The notes beneath the pieces are model-generated. The model did no database searches. It saw nothing but the letters and a program-made list of their open reading frames with translations, and had not been told where the DNA came from. From Opitutaceae bacterium (GTDB taxonomy: Bacteria > Verrucomicrobiota > Verrucomicrobiia > Opitutales > Opitutaceae), in the NCBI GenBank assembly GCA_016794625.1, contig JAEUGY010000113.1, positions 19,748-83,747 of the forward strand: 64,000 nt of DNA. The letters run 5' to 3'. A program made the position numbers and the translations under genes. Each line of letters opens with the position of its first letter. The first letter of the stretch is position 1. This document shows, in pieces, positions 44,071 through 51,632 of this stretch.

Positions 44071-45330
44071 TTACGACCGGAAAGGCGAGGGTAGCCACTG
44101 GTTGCGCGGCAGCCGCATAATCTCCGCCGGTGCGCGACCGCTTTGCAGGAGAGCCGCGAGGGTGCGCATGGGGGAGTCGATCCGCGTGAAGAACCGTTTA
44201 TAGCCGGCGCACAGGTAATTCAGGCCCGGCTCGCCGTCGGGCGTACTGAGGAAGCGATGTTTCGGGCATTCGCCGTGGCAGGCGAAGCGCACCGGGCACT
44301 CCCGGCAGTAACGCGGCAGGCTGTCCGACTTGGCGCGGCCAAAGGCAATTTGGGCGGGGGAGTCGACGAGGTGGGCGAGGGACTCGTTCATCAGGTTGCC
44401 GAGCCGGTAGCGCGGGTAAACGTAGTGGTCGCAGCTGTACACGTCCCCCGTGTGTTCGACGGCCAGAGCCCGGCCGCACTCGGGCGAAAACACGCAGACG
44501 CCACCCGGCGCGCCCACCCAGTTGGCGAGCGCGGTGTCGAAGGCCTGGACGAAGATGCGCCCCACGTCGGCCTTGATCCACTCGTCAAAGAGATCTCCTA
44601 GAAACATCCCGTAGTCGAGCGGGCGTACACTCCACGGCGTCACCTCATCGTCGAGTGAGTCCGGGTCGTCGGCGGCCGGAGGCGCGGCGAGCTTGAGTCC
44701 TCCGGCGGCCGCGGGCGGGGCGGCGCGCTCGACGATTGGGATAAACTGAAGGTACGCGGAGCCGATGCTCTTGAGAAAGCGATAAACGTCGAGGGGCTGG
44801 CGCGCATTCTTGCGGTGAACCGTGGTCAGGGTGTTGAACTCGACCCCATGCCGCTTCAGCACGTCAAGGCCGGCCATCACGCGGTCGAACGTGGGCCGGG
44901 CTCCCTTGTCGACGCGGTAGGCGTCGTGCAGATGTCGGGGGCCGTCGATGCTGATGCCGACGAGAACGTCGTGCTGGCGCAGGAAGCGTCCCCAGGCGTC
45001 ATCGAGCAGCACCCCATTCGTCTGCAGGGCGTTCGTGATCCGCTTGCCTTGAGCATGTTTGGCCTGGAGCGCCACCGCCGTCTCGTAGAACTCGACACCG
45101 AGCAGGGTGGGTTCGCCTCCCTGCCAGGCGAAACTGACCTCGTCTCCCGGCTGGGCGGCGATGTAGTCGCGGATGTACGTTTCCAGCACCGCCGGTGTCA
45201 TGCGCTGACGCCCCGAGTCCCGGTAGAGTGCCTCCTTCTCCAGATAGAAACAGTACGTGCAGTCGAGATTGCAGGCCGACCCGGCCGGCTTGGTCATGAG
45301 ATGAAACGGAGCGTGGGCGGGCGCAGCCAT
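44071..45330 (-). CDS. Anaerobic sulfatase-maturase-like radical SAM/SPASM enzyme
   Basis: A protein of 419 residues from ATG 45330. The radical-SAM cluster motif CNLDCTYC (Cys20, Cys24, Cys27) is followed by FAWQGGEPTLLGVEFY and GISIDGPRHLHDAYR. A SPASM-type C-terminal region has many cysteines (CVFSPECGRALAVE, SCDHYVYPRYRLGNL, CRECPVRFACHGECP). It matches anSME-type enzymes that convert a Cys or Ser in a sulfatase to formylglycine. No sulfatase gene is present in this window, so the substrate lies elsewhere or differs. Start choice is supported by the short distance from the start to the first motif in known enzymes. Confidence 0.9.
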   Translation of the reverse strand: MAAPAHAPFHLMTKPAGSACNLDCTYCFYLEKEALYRDSGRQRMTPAVLETYIRDYIAAQPGDEVSFAWQGGEPTLLGVEFYETAVALQAKHAQGKRITNALQTNGVLLDDAWGRFLRQHDVLVGISIDGPRHLHDAYRVDKGARPTFDRVMAGLDVLKRHGVEFNTLTTVHRKNARQPLDVYRFLKSIGSAYLQFIPIVERAAPPAAAGGLKLAAPPAADDPDSLDDEVTPWSVRPLDYGMFLGDLFDEWIKADVGRIFVQAFDTALANWVGAPGGVCVFSPECGRALAVEHTGDVYSCDHYVYPRYRLGNLMNESLAHLVDSPAQIAFGRAKSDSLPRYCRECPVRFACHGECPKHRFLSTPDGEPGLNYLCAGYKRFFTRIDSPMRTLAALLQSGRAPAEIMRLPRNQWLPSPFRS

Positions 45331-45420
45331 GGCAGGAACGACGTCAGCGTGGCAGCGTTTTGGTCCGGGAGGAATCACATTCCTTCACACGGAACCCGTG
45401 CGAAGTCCGAAGCGGGTGCA

Positions 45421-47151
45421 TCACGGACCCGTTCGGTGTCGATTGTCTCGCAACCACCGGGTCCAGTCTGCGCCAACACCGGCGGGCGGGGCTGCGCCAC
45501 CTGACTCGATGGCCCCCACGTCGGGACCGGCGTCGCGATAGCAGTCATTGAAGTTGGGCAGGCGCAAGGCGGAGTCACGTCCGGGCGAGGCCGGGGACAG
45601 TTCAGGCGGCTCGTCGCCGACCGTCGGCAGATAGCGTGGCTCGCTCGCAATCCCATGGATCTCGGCTCCGGGAGCGGCCGTGATCGTCCCGGAGTAGAGA
45701 TCATGATCGAATCGATTCTCCGGCGCGGAGAGCGGATCGCGCACCGCTTCATCTCCGGGGGATCGAGTGTGGAGGAGGTTGTTGCGCGTCGTGACGTTCC
45801 AGACGCCGTAAGTGCGGTCGGTGACAAAGGCGCCGCGGCGGAATCCGGCCGGCCGTCCTTCAAACAGCGGCTGCAACATGGTATTGTGATACAGAAACAC
45901 AGCTCCCCGCGCCAGCGTGTCAGCCCGCGGACGTTTGGTGCCGAGTTTGAACAGGTAGCCCCCTGCGGGATAGGGCGCGGGACCCGTGTGGGGCGGATCC
46001 TTGCGCGAGAATCCGCCCACGTTTCGAAACACGTATTGCGGCCCGAGCGAGGTGGTGGCGAGTCCGAGCCCGACGAACACGCGATCGAGCCGATTGGCCC
46101 AGATTCTCACGTTGAGGTTGGCGCCCTCGGCCTCGATGGCGTCGTCCCAGCAGTGGCTGATGCGGTTCGCGTAGATGTCGGAGTCGCGATTGGGAAATCC
46201 ACCGTAGCTAAAGTTCTCCACTTCGCCCATGCCATCGTTGAAGCAGTGATCGTCGTCGGAGAAGAGGTCGTTGTACCGAATCACCAACTGACCGCGGCTG
46301 CCCCGGAATGTGATGGCCTGGGGTCCTTCCGGGTGGCCGTTCTCCGCCCAGCTGTTGGCGTCGCTTCTCGGGTGATGCAGCCGGCAGTGTTGGACCACCA
46401 CGCGTGTCAGTTCCGGAGCCGAGGAGTAGATCGCGCTGTCAAGGTTGACGCCCCAAGGCAGGCCCGTTTTGGTGCGGCCCCAGCCCGAGACGTCGCACTG
46501 TTCGATCACGACGTCGTGGACCGCCCCGAGGACGATGCCATGGGCACCGGCCCTGCGAACGGTGAGCCCGCGCAGGATCACAAACGGGGCTTCGATAGAA
46601 ACTGCGGCGTGGTGCTCGTCGCCCACGTCCAGTACGGTTGGTTGTTCAGGTGGACTTTCGTAGAGGATGTAACCCTGAGCGGCCGACCCGCCCTCGGTCA
46701 ACCGAAGCGGCTCGGCACGGCGCCCGCCCGGCAAACGCCGGTGTTCCTTGATCGGAAACGTTTCCGACCAGGTACGAACGCGGATGATGCGCTCCTCCCT
46801 CGCTCCAAGGGTCAGGCGGATGTCGTAGGTGGTATCCGGGAGGAGATCGACGATGCTGCCCCGGTACTCCCTCGCGTGTTCCCCACCTGCGCCGCTGTGG
46901 TCATGTGGATCGAACCAGAGTGTCTGCGCCTCGCTCCAGTCGTTCTCGCCGACGGGACGGTAGGCCACGTGACAGGGAAGGGTGGCGGATCCACCGTCCG
47001 GCTTCCACCGAAGCCCGATGCAATGAAACGTTGGCACTGCTTCAGGTTCTCCCGCCGACAATCGGGACGAGAGGGCGAACAGGACCATCAGAATGGCCCA
47101 CGGCGGCAGGAGGCACGGACCGGCGGGAAAACGAGGCCACGAGGCAAACAT
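45421..47151 (-). CDS. Secreted right-handed parallel beta-helix protein
   Basis: A protein of 576 residues from ATG 47151, which opens a signal peptide (LPPWAILMVLFALSSRLSAG). Residues about 30-150 form a fibronectin-like sandwich (YRPVGENDWSEAQTLWF, LLPDTTYDIRLTLG). A parallel beta-helix follows, with repeating NxxxGxxxxG-like turns (VILRGLTVRRAGAHGIVLG, VVIEQCDVSGWGRTKTG, LVIRYNDLFSDDDHCFND, DIYANRISHCWDDAIEAEG). The fold is shared by polysaccharide lyases and hydrolases such as PL1, PL6 and GH28, but no catalytic set can be named by eye. It follows the metallophosphoesterase by 10 bp in one operon. Confidence 0.82.
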   Translation of the reverse strand: MFASWPRFPAGPCLLPPWAILMVLFALSSRLSAGEPEAVPTFHCIGLRWKPDGGSATLPCHVAYRPVGENDWSEAQTLWFDPHDHSGAGGEHAREYRGSIVDLLPDTTYDIRLTLGAREERIIRVRTWSETFPIKEHRRLPGGRRAEPLRLTEGGSAAQGYILYESPPEQPTVLDVGDEHHAAVSIEAPFVILRGLTVRRAGAHGIVLGAVHDVVIEQCDVSGWGRTKTGLPWGVNLDSAIYSSAPELTRVVVQHCRLHHPRSDANSWAENGHPEGPQAITFRGSRGQLVIRYNDLFSDDDHCFNDGMGEVENFSYGGFPNRDSDIYANRISHCWDDAIEAEGANLNVRIWANRLDRVFVGLGLATTSLGPQYVFRNVGGFSRKDPPHTGPAPYPAGGYLFKLGTKRPRADTLARGAVFLYHNTMLQPLFEGRPAGFRRGAFVTDRTYGVWNVTTRNNLLHTRSPGDEAVRDPLSAPENRFDHDLYSGTITAAPGAEIHGIASEPRYLPTVGDEPPELSPASPGRDSALRLPNFNDCYRDAGPDVGAIESGGAAPPAGVGADWTRWLRDNRHRTGP

Positions 47152-47161
47152 CGTGAGGGCG

Positions 47162-48139
47162 TTAAGGGTGCAGGTTGACGGAACGATTCGCCTGCCGCGG
47201 GACAACGGTGGCATATCGCTCCCGTCCGGTGGCATCCACGAAGCGGAGCTCCGCCTGGTCGCGACGCAGCACTGCGGTGAGAAACCCCGGCGTCTCGCCC
47301 AGGCTAAAGCGCGTGCGGCTGTCGCTTCGCGTCGGTCGCGTTTGCGAGCCGGCGCCTGAACAAAAGAAGTCGATCCCGTGGGCCTGAAGGTGCTGCAGGT
47401 CGTGCTCGTGGCCGTTGAGATACAGCTGCACGCCATGGCGTTGAAGGAGCGGAAGGATCGCGGCGGCGAGTTCCGGTGTGTCGCCGTGGGTGCTGCTGGC
47501 GGAAACGAGCGGATGGTGGGCGCAGACAATCTTCCAGGCGGCGGTGGAGCGGGCGAGGGCGGCCGCCAGCCAGGCCGTCTGTCGGGCCGGATCTTCGTCG
47601 AGAATGCCTCGGTACTTGGCGGGATTGGCGCGGTAACCGGTGAGGTAAGGGTTTGAATCGAGGAAGAAAAACTCGACGGTGGTCTCGTCGTCGATGCGTC
47701 GGGTCAGTGAATACGAACGCGCCGGCATCTTCCACCGTGGACTGACGAGGGTGTAGTCGACTTGTGCCTGGGCGTTGAGGTGGTAGTCGTGATTGCCGAG
47801 CACCACGTACCAAGGCACCTGAAGGGCCCGGCCCGTGTAAATCCGTTCAAACGAGGTCTGCCACTGGAGGGACTCCGTGTCGGCCACCCCATCGGGGTAA
47901 AAGTTGTCGCCGAGTGAAATGACGAACTGCGCGTCGATGGCCACCGCCACCCGGTTCATCTGCTCCGCCACCTCGCGCTGATTGAAGCCACCTTCCCGAC
48001 CCCAGTCGCCCACGGCCAGAAACGGCAGCGCGGCCCGCGTTACATTGGCGAGGAGAGCGAGCCAGAAGGAAGCGAGCAGGAAACCCGGTGAAATCCACCG
48101 GGTGAGAGTGGCGGAAGGACGGAGACGCGATGAGCACAT
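47162..48139 (-). CDS. Secreted metallophosphoesterase (purple acid phosphatase-like)
   Basis: A protein of 325 residues from ATG 48139, with a leader (WISPGFLLASFWLALLANVT). Metal-site motifs of the ACP5-type calcineurin-like fold occur in order: FLAVGDWGREG, SLGDNFYPDG, VVLGNHDYH, VCAHHPLVSAS and LYLNGHEHDLQH. The two-metal centre should hydrolyse phosphate monoesters or sugar phosphates in the periplasm. A start further upstream is possible. It lies between the LacI gene (35 bp upstream) and the beta-helix gene (10 bp downstream), all on the minus strand. Confidence 0.9.
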   Translation of the reverse strand: MCSSRLRPSATLTRWISPGFLLASFWLALLANVTRAALPFLAVGDWGREGGFNQREVAEQMNRVAVAIDAQFVISLGDNFYPDGVADTESLQWQTSFERIYTGRALQVPWYVVLGNHDYHLNAQAQVDYTLVSPRWKMPARSYSLTRRIDDETTVEFFFLDSNPYLTGYRANPAKYRGILDEDPARQTAWLAAALARSTAAWKIVCAHHPLVSASSTHGDTPELAAAILPLLQRHGVQLYLNGHEHDLQHLQAHGIDFFCSGAGSQTRPTRSDSRTRFSLGETPGFLTAVLRRDQAELRFVDATGRERYATVVPRQANRSVNLHP

Positions 48140-48174
48140 GGCCTCACCCTGGTCCGGGACGGCGTGGTCGCGAA

Positions 48175-49278
48175 TCACCGATCATGCGCAAGGCCTTGCA
48201 CGAGGGTGTCCTCGGTCCGTCCCGGCGGGCTTCGCACGGTGGCCCCCTCAACCCAGGTTCCCTGCACCTGCATGCCCCGTGGATGGAGCGGCACCCCTTG
48301 CTCATTGTGGTACAGCAGGCTGACGAGGAGTTCCGCTGCTCCCGCCCCAACGCCGACATTGTCCTGCCGAATCCCTGCGATCTCACCGGACCGTGCCCCG
48401 CTGATGCCTTCCGCGTCCTCGACATTGAGGTGGGCCAGCGCCACGTCGTCCGGCAGGCGCAAGCCGCCTCCTCGTAACGCAGCGTAGATTGCTCGGTGGG
48501 CGGAGACCACGGCCTCCGTCCGTGTCTTTTTCACCCAGGCGCAGACATCATGGGCGCGGTCGGTGAGCAGTGGCGGAAGCGGTGTGGCATTGAACTCGGT
48601 GCGCAGCGTGGCGTGATAGCCGGCATAGAACCGTCCGTTGACAATGCGTTCGATCCGTGGGTCGCCGACGTATCCAATCCGACGGTAGCCGCGTTCCCAA
48701 AGTTTTTGCACGGCAAGTCGTCCGCTCTCGAATTGGTCGTCGCTGGAGTAGTGCAGGAAAGGGGACTCGTAGCGCGTGCCAACCCCCACCGTGGTGAACC
48801 GCTGCAGGTCAAGGGGCAGTCGAGAGGCCACGCCTCCACTCGCATCGAAATTGGGAAACAGCACACCCCGTATTCCGCGATTGAGCAGCAAGGTGCCGAT
48901 ACGGTCGGCGGAGCGTTTTCCCACCAGAACGCGGCTCAGTGCATAGCCCAGTGCCTGCGCCCGGCGGTGTGCGCCGGCGTAGAAGGCGCACTGTACGGGA
49001 TCCCGGCGCCACTCCTCGGGCTCGGAAAAGAAATCGAGCCAGGCCAGGTTGCACTTGGCGATGGGGGGTTGCCCGTCGCGCAGCTGGGTCATGAGAGCGG
49101 ATACCAGGGGATTGGGGCGGTAACCGAGGTCGCGAACCCAGCGCCGGACCCGCTCTCGGGTGGGGGCGCTGATCCGGGGATCGTCGCGGAGGGCGCGTGA
49201 CACCGTGCTGGCGGAGACGCCGGCGGCCCGGGCGACTTGCTCCATCGAAAGGGCGCTCGTGGGGGGCATGGATCCCAC
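48175..49278 (-). CDS. LacI-family transcriptional regulator of the galactoside locus
   Basis: A protein of 367 residues; starts at 49278 or 49269 are both possible. Helix-turn-helix SMEQVARAAGVSASTVSRAL, hinge YRPNPLVSALMTQLR, then a sugar-binding effector domain. The divergent region to the symporter carries the near-palindrome at 49357-49374, which recurs before the TonB receptor. The simplest reading is that this protein represses itself, the symporter and the TonB/alpha-galactosidase genes until a galactoside is present (inference). A phosphatase, a beta-helix protein and a radical-SAM enzyme follow on the same strand and may share its transcript. Confidence 0.93.
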   Translation of the reverse strand: MGSMPPTSALSMEQVARAAGVSASTVSRALRDDPRISAPTRERVRRWVRDLGYRPNPLVSALMTQLRDGQPPIAKCNLAWLDFFSEPEEWRRDPVQCAFYAGAHRRAQALGYALSRVLVGKRSADRIGTLLLNRGIRGVLFPNFDASGGVASRLPLDLQRFTTVGVGTRYESPFLHYSSDDQFESGRLAVQKLWERGYRRIGYVGDPRIERIVNGRFYAGYHATLRTEFNATPLPPLLTDRAHDVCAWVKKTRTEAVVSAHRAIYAALRGGGLRLPDDVALAHLNVEDAEGISGARSGEIAGIRQDNVGVGAGAAELLVSLLYHNEQGVPLHPRGMQVQGTWVEGATVRSPPGRTEDTLVQGLAHDR

Positions 49279-49356
49279 CGTGCGCGGGCCGCGCGTGGTG
49301 GCAAGTGCGCACCCGCACGTGGGCGACGGTCGTTGTCGTCAGGGCGAAACGTGGGT

Positions 49357-49374
49357 TGTGCAAGGCGTTGCGCA
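49357..49374. promoter_or_regulatory. Candidate LacI operator 1
   Basis: TGTGCAAGGCGTTGCGCA: arms TGTGCAA/TTGCGCA (one mismatch) around GGCG, in the divergent LacI/symporter region. The 19-bp form ending in G is identical to the copy at 51519-51537. It lies 79 bp from the LacI start and 67 bp from the symporter start. Confidence 0.65.
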
Positions 49375-49440
49375 GCACGGGGGTTTGCGCCATGGAGAAC
49401 GCCGCGTCACAGCTGAGAGGTCCCGTCCGCCCCTCCTCTC

Positions 49441-51495
49441 TTGCGATTTTCCGTGAACGGCTTGCACCCCCTCGATCTCGTTGTCATCGGCACCTACCTG
49501 GTGGTCGTGTTTGCCGTGGGGTGGCGTAGCCAACGCCGGAACACTCAGGATCAAGAGGGGTTTTTTCTGGCCGGTCGGAAACTAGGCAAGGTCACCCAGT
49601 TCTTCCTCAATTTCGGGAATTCGACCGATGCAAACGGAGCGGTCTCGACAGCGAGCCTCGTTTATCAGCAGGGAGTGGCCGGCGTCTGGCTGGGTTTCCA
49701 GATGATCTTTCTGAATCCCTATTACTGGTTCATGAATCTCTGGTTCCGCCGGGCGCGACTGGTGACAACGGCGGACCTCTTTGTCGACCGGCTGGGCAGT
49801 CCGGGGCTGGCGCGGTTCTATGCGCTGTTCCAGGCGCTCTCGACCGTTGTCATCACGATTGGTTTCGGCAATCTCGTCACCTACAAGATCAGTTCCGCGC
49901 TGCTCGAAAAGCCGGAAGTAGCGTGGAGTGCGTCGGAGCGAAGCGCGGTCGAAGGGCACCGGGAGTGGACGCGTCTTGAGGCGCTCGCCCGAACGTCGTC
50001 GGTTCCCCTCACGGCGGAGCAACGGGACCGCCTCGCCGATCTGCGCGAGCGCCAGAGCCTCGGTGAGTTGAGGAGCAGCATCCCGCCCTTCGCGCCCGTG
50101 ACCTTTTACGCCGTCTATACGCTTGTCGTGGGCGCCTACATCGTGCTCGGAGGCATGGCGGCGACCGCGCTCAACGAGGTGGTGCAAAGCTGTCTGATCG
50201 TCGTTTTTTCCGTCATGTTGATTCCACTCGGCCTCGCGGCGGCCGGTGGCGCGGGCGCGCTCGCGGCCAAGGTGCCGGCCGCCCGCTTCGAGCTGCTTCA
50301 CGACGGGGCAGGGGCGCATCAGATCACCGGCTGGGTGCTGCTGGCAATCCTGGCCAACAGCCTGGTGCAGATCAATGGCGTGCCTGGCAACATGCCGATC
50401 AGCGGATCCGCACGCGATGAGTATGCGGCGCGTTTTGGAGCGGTCAGCGGCACCTACGCCAAGCGGTTGATGATCATCCTCTGGGCGTTTTGCGGACTCA
50501 TCGCGCTGGCGCTGTTCCAAGGCGACGCAGTCCTGGCCGATCCCGACGCGGCCTGGGGCACCTTGTCGCGACAGCTGCTCGGGCCGGGCCTGCTCGGATT
50601 GATGGTCACCGGTGTGCTTGCGGCAAACATGTCGACCGTCGCCGCACAGTCGATGGCGGTATCAGGACTGGTGGTACGCAATGTCTATCTCCCGTTGCGC
50701 CCAGATGCCGGCGAGCGTCGATGCGTGGCGGTCGGACGCTGGATCATTGCCGGAGCACTGATCCTCGGCGTGGTCGCCGCCGCAAGCATGAGCGATGTGT
50801 TTTCTATGCTCACGTTCATGCTGACCGTCAACGTGCCGTTCGGGGCCGCGATCATGTTGATCTTCTTCTGGCGCCGGCTGACGGCGCCGGCGGTGTGGAT
50901 CGGCGTGGTGGTATCGTTCGGGTTCAACACGCTGGCTCCCGTCGTTCTGCCGCAGATTTCCGGAGTGCGGGAACATCCGTTGCTGGTGGAACGGCAGGTG
51001 GAGGCATCGGGACGACTTGCCCCCGTCTACTTCGAATCCGTGGCAAGAAGCCGCGGTGATGACCCGGGCAGTCCGCTGGAGGGTCGCGGACGTCTGCACA
51101 CCGAATTGCTTCTGCTTCGCGCGCTCGGCGCGGACGTGGCCGCGTGGAGTCCCTCGACGCGTCTCGCCGCCCGGCTCTTTCTCGCCGTGCTGACGCCGTT
51201 CCTGCTGTTGTTTGCGCTCAGTTATGTCACGCGTGGCGCCGACCCGGTTCGGATTGTGCGCTTTTATGGTAAGCTAAAGACACCGGCGGGTCCTGATCCC
51301 GTGGTGGATCGTGACGAAATGGAAACAACCCGGGCGAATCCGGACCGGTTTGACCATCTCAAACTCTTTCCCCGATCCTCCTGGGAGTTCACGCGGTGGA
51401 ACCGTACCGACACTGTGGGATTCATCACCTGCTGCGGCGTGTCGGGTGGCATCATCGCCTTGTTCTGGACCCTGCTCCGATGGGCGGCGCCCTGA
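49441..51495 (+). CDS. Sodium:solute symporter (SSS family)
   Basis: A protein of 684 residues; the likely start is TTG 49441 (an alternative GTG lies at 49453). About 13 membrane helices are visible (LDLVVIGTYLVVVFAVGW, FYAVYTLVVGAYIVLGG, LLGLMVTGVLAANMSTVAAQ). FFLAGRKLGKVTQFFLNFG is the typical first substrate and sodium region. A soluble insert of about 50 residues follows helix 4 (VEGHREWTRLEALAR), and another comes near the C-terminus. It imports the mono- or disaccharide released by the locus using the sodium gradient. It lies directly beside operator 1 and is followed by the second operator copy and the TonB gene. Confidence 0.92.
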   Translation: MRFSVNGLHPLDLVVIGTYLVVVFAVGWRSQRRNTQDQEGFFLAGRKLGKVTQFFLNFGNSTDANGAVSTASLVYQQGVAGVWLGFQMIFLNPYYWFMNLWFRRARLVTTADLFVDRLGSPGLARFYALFQALSTVVITIGFGNLVTYKISSALLEKPEVAWSASERSAVEGHREWTRLEALARTSSVPLTAEQRDRLADLRERQSLGELRSSIPPFAPVTFYAVYTLVVGAYIVLGGMAATALNEVVQSCLIVVFSVMLIPLGLAAAGGAGALAAKVPAARFELLHDGAGAHQITGWVLLAILANSLVQINGVPGNMPISGSARDEYAARFGAVSGTYAKRLMIILWAFCGLIALALFQGDAVLADPDAAWGTLSRQLLGPGLLGLMVTGVLAANMSTVAAQSMAVSGLVVRNVYLPLRPDAGERRCVAVGRWIIAGALILGVVAAASMSDVFSMLTFMLTVNVPFGAAIMLIFFWRRLTAPAVWIGVVVSFGFNTLAPVVLPQISGVREHPLLVERQVEASGRLAPVYFESVARSRGDDPGSPLEGRGRLHTELLLLRALGADVAAWSPSTRLAARLFLAVLTPFLLLFALSYVTRGADPVRIVRFYGKLKTPAGPDPVVDRDEMETTRANPDRFDHLKLFPRSSWEFTRWNRTDTVGFITCCGVSGGIIALFWTLLRWAAP

Positions 51496-51518
51496 CCTGG
51501 CGGGGGGGCGGTGTCGTC

Positions 51519-51536
51519 TGTGCAAGGCGTTGCGCA
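51519..51536. promoter_or_regulatory. Candidate LacI operator 2
   Basis: TGTGCAAGGCGTTGCGCA, identical to the copy at 49357-49374 (19 bp identical including the next G). It is 24 bp after the symporter stop and 97 bp before the TonB receptor start, suggesting a separate LacI-controlled promoter for the receptor and alpha-galactosidase. Confidence 0.65.
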
Positions 51537-51632
51537 GTCCGGGTCCTTGTTCGCCCCGCTCCTCTGGGGCTGAGTTTTGTCCACCGCGGGCCCTGCGCGC
51601 GCCGCCCAACCCCAACCTACATCTCCTCCACC

